Below the pieces are notes generated by a model, which worked only from the letters and a program-made list of their open reading frames with translations, made no database searches and was not told the DNA's origin. The translations under genes were made by a program, and so were the position numbers. This document shows positions 55,801-64,000 of a stretch of DNA of 64,000 nt, one piece after another. Source of the stretch: Oryzias latipes (Eukaryota > Chordata > Actinopteri > Beloniformes > Adrianichthyidae). The first letter of the stretch is position 1. Each line of letters starts with the position of its first letter. The stretch is from assembly GCF_002234675.1 (NCBI RefSeq), contig NC_019876.2, positions 26,271,750-26,335,749 of the forward strand, given 5' to 3'.

Positions 55801-58800
55801 GCAGCTCGTCTGGGAGGGACATCAACAGGTCCAACACGATGGCGCTCTCTGGATGACAGAGACAAATACTCAGTCAAATCTGTTACAAAAACCCCTTAAG
55901 TGGCTCAACATTTCCTCCTCTGCCCTTTATTTATTATACTCATCAATATATTTTATTTTTTCTGGGGCCTCAAGAACCAAACATCTTTCAATGAAGGGAA
56001 AGTGCTGCAGTCTGAAGGTGAGCGGGCGTCGTACCTCTTCCCGCCACACGTGTCACTGTTGAGCAGAAGTGACACTAAACTGCATTTAGATCCTGAAATA
56101 GTGGGGAAAACTCCAGCTAAAATCATCTGCACCAAAGAGAGGAGTAGTTGTTGGTCCAGGTCTGCTTCATTAGTTTGTTTTTGTGTCTTAATGACTCTTT
56201 TTTAAATTCTCACATTAGTTTGTTTGCCTGAATATGCAGCTGAACAACCTGAACATTCTTTTTCCAAGAGTCAAACTGCAGAAGGAGGAAAGAGACGGCC
56301 TTCAAAGGGCAAAACTCCATCCACCTTTAGGATGTGGTTCCTGTCTGCCCGACAGGCGGGCGGGTTCGGATTCCTGGGCTAAAACATCTCAGCTCAACCG
56401 AACAGCGTCTCCGACTCACCCATGGAGGTGAGGCGAGATTCCTCTTCAGGCTTGTGGACCACGCTCAGGAATTTGTAGATCCTCTCAAAGTCCACAATCT
56501 GCTTCACCTCCATCACCCTTTGAGGATTGGGTGCTTTTTGTTCAGACCCGGCGTCGGAGGAGGAGGGCTGGGCGAGGGCGGACGTAGAAGCTGAGGGAAT
56601 GTCCGGCGATGGCGGCGGGCCGGTCTGGATCTCAGAGCTGGGCGAAGCAGGCGGGTCAGGTGTGGTGGGAGAGGGAGTTCCAGGCTTCTCCTGAGGTGGA
56701 CGGACAACGTTCTGTGGTACACGAGGTGTTGGAGAAGGTGCTGGGAGTGTTCTGGATGGACCCGTTGATGGTGCTGGAGATTTGGAGAACACTGCAAAAA
56801 AAAAAGAAGTAAATGGAGCAAAGAGACGATTTTTAGCTCTTGCCGGGTCCCGAGGCTGGAACCATGAACCCACACGATGAGCACGAGACCAGAACCACAA
56901 ATCTGTACCTGGAGTCGGTGGACGAGATGCGGGTTTCAGAGGGACGATGCGAACAGGGGGGCCGAAACTGGTGGAGGATTTATTGTCTCTGGGCGGGTCA
57001 CAGTTCCTCAGAGTGCAGGGCTCTGTGGAGGAGACGATCAGGACCTGAGGGACGTGGGAAAAGTCAGCCATGTTGCATCAACATCTCCTTTCCGAAGACT
57101 GGTGCAGGACACCGTGTGAACACTTTGGACCTATTCTCAATTTAAACAAGCAGACCCAAATGAAAGCCACACCCCCATCATCTCCTGATCCATTATTCAA
57201 GTGTTTCAGCTGCTCTTTTCATCCTGATCAGAACGTTTTTAGCCAAATCAAATCAGAGAAAAACGGTGTCGTTGTCTTGGACATAATTTCTGCAGAGCAG
57301 CAGCAGTTCATTAGAAACCCACCTATGAGTTGTGGGCGGGACCGTTTGCGCTGACCAAATTCCACCCCCACTTCCCGATGCCATCTATTTACCTGCTCTT
57401 TCACAATCTTGCAGCCCCTCAAACCCCCAACCTAGCATTAGCACTGCAATAAATAAAAGGGGGCGAGCAATGTTGGAGCTATCCAGCCGTAGAGTTCTGA
57501 TCCAGATTCCGGCTCGGACGAGGAAAATAAAGACATACATGGATCTATTTGTCTGCAGATGCATCAAAATGGAGCAGAGCAGGAAGACTGTGGCCTGCTG
57601 TTTCTCCGTCATTGCTACACGCTTTTCCAACGGCATTTTTTCATCTGCTCCTGATTCACAACAATTTGATTAAATAAATCCTTAGAAATGCCATTTTAAG
57701 CGTCATTTTCTACATACAGGTCCGCCATCGTCAGACAAAAATGCAGTAACAACACGTTAAAAACAGGATTTTAATCAGAGCGGGTGTTTGGAAGGGATAA
57801 AGGTATCCACCATCGGAAATTTATGTCAGAGATCTTACTACTTTAATCTTGTTTTGTTTTTTTAAAGGTTTGAATTGTTGTTTGGTGCTGTAAGCAGCTT
57901 ATTTGCTAAGCAGTGCGCCATTGTTTAAACGCCTCGACCTCGCTCTGCCACAGCGGAGGAAAGTGGTTTATGCGTTAAACTTCATGATAAGTGATCCAAA
58001 GCATCACTTCAGGGAGAAAGTTCACCTTGTTTTTGTCCAGATGATGAAGCAAAAGCTTGTTTCAAACAAAAAAACAAATATCCTTCATTAATTCATAATA
58101 AATAGCTGTATTAACCCTTGTGCTATCTTGTGGGGTCCAGATGACCCCACTCCCAATGTTAACGTGCCTTGGAGGCAATGAGTTGATCAAGACAGACAAT
58201 TTATTTCCTATTAAAGGCAACATTGAGGGTCTTTTCTGCTGTCCTGTTGCTGTGATCAACTGAGAAATATTATATTTCCACAGAGGTTCTGTTGTTCCGG
58301 GTCACCAACCGGCATTCAGACCAGAACAATAATATAAAACATTCAGGCTACGTGAGCGAAACTTTGTTTTTCGGTGTTCATTATCACTTTTTTAATGGAT
58401 ACTCCGCAGCCAATCAGAGTTGAGTATTCACCCAAGACCGTGGTCAAAGACTAGCTTCACTGATCGGCCGGCAAAGGTTCAGGCCCACGGGGGCAACGTG
58501 CCTGAGAGAAAGCAGCGTCTACGGTTCCTTCCAGAGATCCTGCCAGGGTGGAAGCCAGGTTGGCCCACTCCTCGATGGGCTTTCTGGCGACCTTCTCGTC
58601 CCTCTTCCTCCTCCTCAGCTTTAAGGCGGCGCTGGAGATGGCCTTGTCTTTAAGGGCATCCACCACAGAGCGGATCTGAGGAGGTGAGAAACACGATGAA
58701 GGAGCATCCAACATACAACTTAAAAGACATTATCTGGATTAATTGAGAGACGATATGATGATAGCATGGTTCTCTCAGCATTTTAGAGGGAAAAGACATC

Positions 58801-59381
58801 CCAAAATTTCAGCATCACCCACCCCTGTTCCACCTGCAGCCCACAGTAGGGCTGACTAAATCCGTTTGATGCCTATTTGCATCCATAGGCAAAGAGGGAG
58901 GTGCGTCGGAGGTTGAGCGCGCATGCGCAGGCGCACACCCGGTTCATTGGAAGTCAACACAATAAGCAAAGTAGCACATGTTTATGTTGGTAAATAAATA
59001 TCTTTATGACCGGAACCGGAGAGAATGGAGAGAAAAAAACGAATAAATCATGTCGCTAAACTTTAACATAAACACAGGAGTCCTAAATAAATATAATAAT
59101 ATAATATTTTTTTCTCCTGTGACTTGTTCAGATTCAGGTTCAGTCAGAAGCCGGAGGACACTCGGTACCTCTGCGACGGACCGCTTTGGGAGACGTTTTC
59201 CCAGGAAGCTGTAGTCTATGTTGTCCGTGTCTCCGTCTGCTAACGCGGTCCTGCCGAGCTTCTGCAGGGCGTTTAGCAGCGTCTTCTCCTCCGTCTTGTT
59301 CCACCGGCGTGGCGGCTTCCTCGGTCCTTCGGTCGGCGTGGGCCGGTTCGGTTTTCCTCGCTTGCGGGGTGGAGGCTTCAT
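46530..59381 (-). CDS. snapc2: snRNA-activating protein complex subunit 2 (SNAPC2/SNAP45), 6 coding exons
   Basis: SNAPC2 is a nuclear subunit of SNAPc, which binds the proximal sequence element of snRNA promoters and supports RNA polymerase II and III transcription. Exons 59381-59169, 58675-58502, 57044-56909, 56791-56420, 55848-55760 and 46802-46530 join in phase to 1257 nt, 418 residues plus TGA. Seen: a basic N terminus, a Myb/SANT-like segment with RRWNKTEEKTLLNALQKLG (about 25-43), a basic helix with LKLRRRKRDEK and an AFSQ motif (to 129), a Pro/Ser-rich disordered middle (175-270), and a C terminus with PPLNPFMVPLSLLVRK. The last motif and the RRW-to-AFSQ arrangement are the family hallmarks. 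Intron 2 appears to use a GC donor, and intron 5 is swollen to 8957 bp by transposons. Confidence 0.9.
47039..48438 (+). mobile_element. hAT element, 1400 bp, perfect 8-bp target duplication
   Basis: aaaagcag flanks both ends (47031-47038, 48439-48446). Termini are CAGTGGCGCC and GGCGCCACTG. Inside, 47675-47884 reads YSYFKKKSTAEGAKE followed by an acidic stretch, like the N-terminal end of hAT transposases of the ZMYM-like type. The catalytic part is missing, so it is an internally deleted copy. Confidence 0.85.
49243..49929. mobile_element. TIR element, 687 bp, ends TAGGCCCG
   Basis: The left TAGGCCCGTACACACCGGGA and the right end reversed, TAGGCCCGTTCACACCGGGA, match over about 25 bp (both continue to CGAAT). 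Interior rich in TTCGCC/GGCGAA words. Possible TA target duplication. No transposase; superfamily unresolved. Confidence 0.7.
50462..52804 (+). pseudogene. Tx1/L1-like ORF2 C-terminal part, split by a hAT
   Basis: 50462-50997 encodes KSCGGLELPNFHNYFLANRL and a segment with ITPQELQDKHG; after the hAT, 52133-52804 continues in frame with LIHFKTLHRIYYTGQRMFKM and a CCHC-like CQHC to HALWFCTP motif, ending at a TAG. This is the post-RT domain of Tx1/L1-like LINEs. Reading is continuous once the 1127-bp insert and one 8-bp duplication are set aside. Confidence 0.8.
50998..52124. mobile_element. Non-autonomous hAT, 1127 bp, nested in LINE ORF2
   Basis: Perfect 8-bp duplication atttaaag (50990-50997, 52125-52132). 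Termini CAGGGGTCGGGAACC and GGTTCCCGACCCCTG are exact inverted repeats, followed by TATGGCTCGCGAGCCATA-type sequence. No transposase; ORFs inside are not genes. Confidence 0.9.
53448..53594. repeat. Poly-G runs in the LINE 3' region
   Basis: Two 21-base G runs (53448-53468, 53574-53594). Strong G-quadruplex potential; exact run lengths may be sequencing-limited. Confidence 0.7.
53792..53998 (+). repeat. Tandem duplication of ~103 bp in the LINE 3' region
   Basis: The segment from GCACCTTAGACATGTAGGGC to CTACCCGCCAATTTTAACC appears twice in tandem (about 53793-53892 and 53895-53996) with several differences. Confidence 0.7.
54042..54101. repeat. CA-rich microsatellite
   Basis: Interrupted (CA)n within the LINE 3' region. 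Confidence 0.6.
55760..55848 (-). CDS. snapc2: snapc2 coding exon 5
   Basis: An 89-nt exon (catccag|AGAGC to ATGAAG|gtaccg) encodes ESAIVLDLLMSLPDELPLLD and then a CNGLHNHMMK end. The leucine-rich acidic helix fits the SNAPC2 C-terminal half. Phase 0 leads into exon 6 almost 9 kb away. Confidence 0.85.
56420..56791 (-). CDS. snapc2: snapc2 coding exon 4: Pro/Ser-rich middle and conserved helix
   Basis: A 372-nt exon (tttgcag|TGTTC to ATGG|gtgagt). The first ~95 residues are low-complexity Pro/Ser/Thr, probably disordered. They are followed by MEVKQIVDFERIYKFLS and a charged segment, likely a folded interaction helix. Confidence 0.85.
56909..57044 (-). CDS. snapc2: snapc2 coding exon 3
   Basis: A 136-nt exon (ccctcag|GTCCTG to CCAG|gtacag). 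It encodes VLIVSSTEPCTL, which continues the AFSQ region, then a VRIVPLKPASRPPTP stretch. It ends in phase 1 and matches exon 4. Confidence 0.85.
57380..57790. mobile_element. CCCAC-TIR family, copy C (snapc2 intron 2)
   Basis: Shares TTCGGGCACA-region relatives with copy A (inverted), CATGGATCTATTTGTCTG and GCTCCTGATTCACAACAATT with copy D, and an AATCAGAGCGGGTGTTTG right end. Non-coding. Confidence 0.5.
58115..58172. mobile_element. TTAA-type MITE, copy 11 (internally deleted, snapc2 intron 2)
   Basis: TTAA then CCCTTGTGCTATCTTGTGGG followed by the opposite-end block CCCACTCCCAATGTTAACG. Only about 58 bp remain and the second terminus is lost. Confidence 0.6.
58502..58675 (-). CDS. snapc2: snapc2 coding exon 2, ending at a probable GC donor
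   Basis: The acceptor cctcag|ATCCGC follows exon 1 in phase 0. It encodes IRSVVDALKDK to TVDAAFSQ (58 codons). The donor CAG|gcacgt at 58502 gives phase 0 and joins to VLIVSSTEP of exon 3. The nearest GT donors give the wrong phase, except ACC|gtagac, which would delete the conserved AFSQ segment. Confidence 0.75.
59169..59381 (-). CDS. snapc2: snapc2 coding exon 1: Myb/SANT-like start
   Basis: ATG at 59381 (GACATGA context) opens 71 codons, MKPPPRKRGKPNRPTPTEG and onward, through the RRWNKTEEKTLL helix and an FLGKRLPKRSVAE end typical of SANT-like helix 3. The donor is GCAGAG|gtaccg, phase 0. Confidence 0.9.
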
Positions 59382-59460
59382 GTCGCCGCGTGGCCCTCTG
59401 TGACCAAAAGAAATGTTACCAGCCGAACTTTAAGCTGAAGCAGGACCCCTGTTTAGTTCT

Positions 59461-59490
59461 CTACGTCACTCTGCTACGTCATCACGTAAG
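59461..59490. promoter_or_regulatory. snapc2: Twin CRE/ATF-like sites in the snapc2 promoter
   Basis: TACGTCA occurs at 59462-59468 and again at 59475-59481, about 80-100 bp upstream of the snapc2 ATG, in a CpG-rich, TATA-less stretch typical of a housekeeping promoter. TGACGTA is the core of ATF/CREB sites. Their use is inferred. Confidence 0.45.
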
Positions 59491-59589
59491 TTTTTCTTCG
59501 CCTGTAGGGACAGTTGGAACGGGCATTCAACAGTTGCGTTGTCGCCCCCTAGTGGGCAGAGAGGTTCAGTGTTTCCGTTTCTCTCGATT

Positions 59590-60275
59590 GAGGCTTGCGT
59601 TATTAGGACAAATAAAAACAAATATGTGGAACAAATGTTTACCTTTGTTTTATTTGTTTCTTTTTATTTTATTTATTCATTCACTCATTTATTTAGTTAT
59701 TATCATATATTCCTTGAGTAAACCTGTTATAAATTGGTTTAAAACCCCTTTTGTATTTGAAAAAAAAGCTATAAATAAAGACTAAGATTAATTCATGTTT
59801 CAATTATTACCATGGTATTTAGATCCCTCTTTAAATATATATATAAAAAACAGAGAACACAAAAGATTCAAGGAAAGGAGTTTGAAGAATGAGGATGGAG
59901 AAATAGGAGGTAAAAAAAAAAGTAGCAGAGATGAAAAGGAGAGATAACATATTGAAAGTTGCAGGACTGGGTTGGAGAGGAAAAGGGTGGAAGATTCGGA
60001 GTGCACCAAGCCAGCCTGAAACAGATTGAGTCCAGATAAATGCCCAGGTTCAGTCTAAAGCCCCACAAGCCCAAAGACTTCACCCCAATGCTGGGGTCAC
60101 AGAGTATGACCATCTGCAGTGACTGTTTGGGTCGAAGAGGACAGGAAAGAAACTCATTCACAAGGCAAACACTGCTGTAGTTTTTCAGGGTTAAAATTAT
60201 AGTATGTCTAACATACATAGTGTGTATGTAAGACTAGAGTACAGTTTGTGCGACATTGATTCTGTCTCATACAGC
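59590..60275. other. AT-rich sequence upstream of snapc2, nothing recognised
   Basis: Lies between the snapc2 promoter and the TG-rich block. The 116-codon minus ORF (60218-59868) has no domain or promoter context. Confidence 0.3.
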
Positions 60276-61112
60276 CTCTTTTAGGAGTGTTTGTTTTTGT
60301 TCCTTTTTTGCATCTGCATGTGGGTCTTTTTGTATGTGTGTATTTCTGTTGACTTCTGTTACCATGAGTGTTTGTACATGTATGCTTGTGTGTGTTTGTT
60401 TATTTTTGTGTATTTAAGTGTGTTTCTGTGTGCGTCTCCGTGTGTTTGTGTTTGCGTATGTCTCTTTGTGAATGTTTGTCTGTGTGTGTGCGTATGTGTG
60501 TGTGTGTGTGTCTTGGTGTACATCTCTGTTTGTGTACATTTCTGTCTGTTTTTTGTGCATTTGTGTTCTGCATGCAGGTCTATTTGATTTTTTATGTGCT
60601 TTTGTGAATTTGTATATATATTTGTTTGCACGTGTCTGTGTGTTGGTGTGTATTTATGTGTGTCTGTGTGCATGTCTGTGTTTTTGTGCTTCTCTGTGTG
60701 AGTCTGTATGTTTTTTTGTTTACATTTCTTTGTTTTGTGTGCATTTGTGTTTGCATCTGCTGCACGTGGGTGTATGTGTTTTTGTGTGTGTTTGTGAATT
60801 TGTGTTAATTTTTGTTTGCACATGTCTGTGTGTGTGTGTCTGTGCGCATCTCTGTGTGTTTTTGTGCATTTGTGTTTGTATCTATGCGTGGGTGTATGTG
60901 TTTTTGTGTGTGTTTGTTTGTAAAATTTTTGTTTATTTCTGTTTGTGTGTTTGCATGTGTGGGGGTGTGCCTGTCTGTGCGTGTGTCTGTTTCATGTGTG
61001 TGTTTGCCTATGCTGGTGTGGTAATGTTTATTTACATTTGTGTGTGTCTGTATGTATGTGTGTATGTGTGTTGGTGTGTGCATCTTTGTGTATGTATGTG
61101 TGTTTTGGGGCT
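60276..61112. repeat. TG-rich degenerate satellite, ~0.84 kb
   Basis: Almost wholly made of TGTGTNTNTG words with no fixed period, from short (TG)n runs to TTTGTGTGTGTTTGT patterns. It is stop-poor in both directions, so the apparent Cys/Val-rich (plus) and His/Thr-rich (minus) ORFs up to 228 codons are artefacts. Confidence 0.85.
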
Positions 61113-61639
61113 ATGCAGTAGCGGCCCAACGATGACTCACACAGCCTCCACCATGTGACATCATGAATCACAGCACATCTGTGTGGGCGGAGCTTCCTCC
61201 CTTCTCTGTGCTCTTCCTCTCAGTCTCTCTCTTCACATCTTTTTTTCCTGTTGTCCTCAGGTTTCAGCCTCTGGTTTTAGTTCTGGTTCTGGTTCTGGTT
61301 CAGCTGGGTTGGCTGCGTCTCTCCCTGTTCCCCATCCTCTCCCGGTCATCTTTGAGGGGGGCGGTTTCCCCTGACCCCACCTGTGAGCACACTGCTGAAG
61401 AAAGCTGTGGGATGGAGCTCACTGGATGCAGCCTCAGCTGCTACAGACCCTCATGGTTCCTTTCAGACAGTTTCCATGTCATTTTGTCCCAGTAATGCTG
61501 CATGTTTACAGTAAATGAGAAGGTTATTTGGATCAGAAGCTCCATTTTTGCAAGAACCTTTTTAATGAAAATGAAAAAGTCTGAATGGAGACCCTGCTGG
61601 AAGTCTTCTCATCATGAACCCCTTTTGTATCTTTTAGTT
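61113..61639. other. Sequence between the TG-rich block and a TIR element
   Basis: It contains a CT-rich stretch and TCTGGTTCTGGTTCTGGTTC (61281-61300), a small 6-bp tandem. Overlapping 60-110-codon ORFs show no conserved motif. Confidence 0.3.
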
Positions 61640-61654
61640 CTCCTCCTGGAGAAG

Positions 61655-62180
61655 TCATTAAAGTCCCACTCCTTTTTTTTGTTTTGTTTTTTGTTTTTTA
61701 ATTTAGCTTAAATCTAAAAACCTGTGTTTTCTGGGACATATAGCCGCAGTATTGGCACGGTGTCAACCCGCCAGCTTCCTACCATTCATCGGTTTACTCT
61801 CCTGCCATCTTACAGCCCCTCACAACCCCAAACTATTGGTAGCGGTGCAGCAAAAGTGGCGGGCAACATCTGAGCCATCTGGCCGTATACAGTTTAGATC
61901 CAGATTCCAGCTCAGACGAGAAAAACAAAGACGTTCATGGGTCTATTTGTCTGACAGTGGATGCATCAGAATGGAGGTTGGGATCAACAAAAATACGAGG
62001 TTTTTCCAACTGCCTTTTTTTGTCAGCTCCTGATTCACAACGATTTGAATAAAGAAATACAGAGAATCTGAGTTTCACGCTTAATTTTCTTCATATACGT
62101 CCTTAATCATCTGAAAAAATGCCACAAGAAAATATTGGAAACACCAAAAACACAATTTTCATCGGAGTGGGTCGGAGTTT
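61655..62180. mobile_element. CCCAC-TIR family, copy D
   Basis: Left AAAGTCCCACTCC (61659) and right GGAGTGGGTC (62165-62174) are inverted. The core has CAGCCCCTCACAACCCCAAA, GACGTTCATGGGTCTATTTG and GTCAGCTCCTGATTCACAAC, shared with the other copies. Non-coding. Confidence 0.6.
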
Positions 62181-62399
62181 GCCCCTTGATCCTCTGGTGA
62201 TCCCCAAGGCTACGTTCTTGGCCCATTACTGTTTAAGATATGTCATCTCCAAACATTCCACATTTATGTTGGTATATATTTATACAGATGGAAGCCATGA
62301 TGGTCACATGTTTAGCTTAAAAAAAATCAGAGTTTAAGAGAAAACGGTTGTGTGGTTTTTTTCCCCACCTTGAATAAAAAAACTTTAGCAGAAGCCAAT

Positions 62400-63545
62400 A
62401 TTTAACCAGCACGGGAACTTTTATTGGTTTAAAAACTCGGCCAAAAGGTGTTTTAGAAATAAACCAATGACTACATTCAGCAAACTGGGGTTTATTAAGA
62501 TTCACTGTACAGCCAGAATCAGCAAAGACAACAGTCAGAACACACAGAACTTAGACGAGGCTTCACTGACATATTTGTTGCTGTAATATTGACGATTTTT
62601 TTAAATTCTTTTTGAAGTGATGCATCTCCAAAGAAACGTTTTTCTTTTTTTTTTTTTTTTGAGAGAAACGTGCAGACTCCATGCCCTCGGCTTCAGGAGT
62701 CGCCCTCCCCCCCCTTTGAGGGGCGTCCTGCTCATGCTCCAAACAAACCGTTGAAAGGTAGAAAAATGTGGTTGAGCCGCTCGTCTTTGTCATGCAGTCC
62801 ACCTCCTCCTTTGGTCGGCAAACTGAGGAATGTGTGAAAATGTTCTGGCAGACGCTCCAGACATGACAGGAGAAAGGCTTCTCTACAACATGCACACTGA
62901 CTTCTACGGTCACACACAAACCAGCGGTTCCCACGTGCAGAACACACCAAACAAAAGTGATCCTGACCAAAGCCGATTCCTTCAGATGGAGTGAGACAAC
63001 GTGTCTTAGAAACAACAGCAAGTTTGATACAAACCGAGCTTTCCCAGCCGTTTTAGAGGCAACTGTGTGTCTGGAGGGAGATGACAAGCCTCCACAGCTG
63101 CATGCTTCCAGGAAGCCGTGCAGTGATCGGCCAGAGTTTGGCACCATGGCAACAAGGTCCTTAAAGTTATGCAAAATGCTGAGTCATCCATAATGTCATC
63201 ATTTAGCGTGGCCTCTCCTGCTGTTCGCCATAAAACCTCCTTTTCAGCTTTTTCTCTTAAAAAAAGAAAACGCGTCTCGTCACTTTTCACGGAAAGATGC
63301 TTCTGTCCTGCATTCTTTGAAGTTCAACTCTGGCAGTTTTTTTTTTTATTCCATTAAAACTTTCAAGCTCTGTCTTTTGAAAGAGGACTCAAAAATCTTG
63401 ACACACCAGGACCATGCAGATGAAAACGGAGATGAAGGTTTAGTTGTTGAACAAGAAGGAATCTTTTCACAACCACAAAGGAGAAAAGCATTTTGGTTTT
63501 CTCAGTTTTTTTTCCCCCTGTAATTTTTAATTTTGTGCATTTGAT
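62400..63545 (-). other. Possible 3' UTR of a minus-strand gene beyond the window
   Basis: 1.1 kb of mixed-composition, non-repetitive sequence without good ORFs. AATAAA on the minus strand at about 62496-62491 could end a transcript entering from the right. The 203-codon minus ORF (63174-62563) passes through a Lys run from a T tract (62648-62662) and has no recognised domain, so I do not call it a gene. Confidence 0.25.
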
Positions 63546-63551
63546 TGTAAA

Positions 63552-63975
63552 GGCCTCAGTCACAGCTGCCCGTACGGGTGGATACGGGCTATCTGCAGGT
63601 AAAAAATGGGCTCATCTGTACTGCCGGGGGTCCACACGAAATTTTAAGACCGTTGACCGCCTGTTGAGCCTGTAGAGTGAAAATGTTCATGCAGATTTTT
63701 TTCTACAGGTGGTACTATACGATAGGTAAAGGTAAGTAAGTGCCTGCGTGACGTATGGATCTTTCATTTTTCCCACTACCCCAAAACCTGCACACCGCGC
63801 AAGAGCCAGTTCGCACACCTTCTGACGACTAGAGTGTGGTGTAAGGGCACTTTACGACGGCATCACCTGTACGTCTAAAGTGAGTGTAACTTACGTTACA
63901 AATACTTCACGATTTACTCAGTACAAGTACGACAATGGTACATTCCATTTTCATGAGGTGACTGTACTAGCCTCA
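63552..63975. mobile_element. Possible TIR element at the right edge
   Basis: AGGCCTCAGTCACAGCTGCC on the left and, reversed, AGGCTAGTACAGTCACCTCA on the right, with ACGTA-rich interior like that at 3957-4642. The match is weak. Confidence 0.3.
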
Positions 63976-64000
63976 AGGAAAATGCAAAAAACACTAGTGT

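Noticed and set aside
60359..61158. Cys/Val-rich 228-codon plus ORF and His/Thr-rich minus ORFs
   Set aside because: Direct translation of TG/CA-rich repeat with no fixed domain.
62563..63174. 203-codon minus ORF
   Set aside because: Contains a Lys run from a T tract and no recognisable domain; composition fits non-coding DNA.

Overview
This window looks like nuclear DNA of a teleost fish. The genes are split by GT-AG introns, the background is AT-rich, and fish-type transposon families are dense (hAT and piggyBac-like MITEs, Tx1/L1-like and L2/Rex-like LINEs). The repeat landscape would fit a medaka-like (Oryzias) genome, but that is an impression and not a test. Two genes are well supported, both on the minus strand.

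Gene 1 (24134 down to 8368) is a single-pass transmembrane mucin. I assembled 12 coding exons from splice sites and reading phase. They join in frame into 1388 codons plus stop: signal peptide, a Thr/Ser/Pro-rich domain holding eleven 75-residue (225-bp) tandem repeats, a four-cysteine EGF-like module, a SEA domain, a second Cys-rich EGF-like module, one membrane segment and a ~150-residue cytoplasmic tail with an NPxY motif. This is the plan of the MUC3/MUC12/MUC17 (and MUC13) group of epithelial mucins.

Gene 2 (59381 down to 46530) is snapc2, the Myb-like subunit 2 of the snRNA-activating protein complex. Six coding exons join into 418 codons plus stop. Intron 2 seems to use a GC-AG splice pair. 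The last intron is about 9 kb, against roughly 0.1 to 1.5 kb for the other four. Most of the excess is identifiable transposon: a 5.06-kb LINE insertion with target-site duplications and a 2.7-kb G-rich 3' region, a 1.13-kb hAT element nested inside that LINE, a 1.4-kb hAT element and a 0.69-kb TIR element.

Layout: 1-8300 is non-coding sequence downstream of the mucin, with repeat fragments. 8.4-24.1 kb is the mucin gene. 24.2-46.5 kb is a gene-poor interval rich in transposons, including eight of the eleven copies of a ~205-bp TTAA-type MITE and two further copies of the G-rich LINE 3' region. 46.5-59.4 kb is snapc2. 59.4-64 kb has a CpG-rich snapc2 promoter with two CRE-like sites, a 0.8-kb TG-rich block, another TIR element and unassigned sequence that may be the 3' UTR of a gene beyond the window. 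I see no rRNA genes, canonical tRNA genes, CRISPR arrays or prokaryotic features. The two genes are not obviously functionally linked: one is a surface mucus protein, the other a general snRNA transcription factor.
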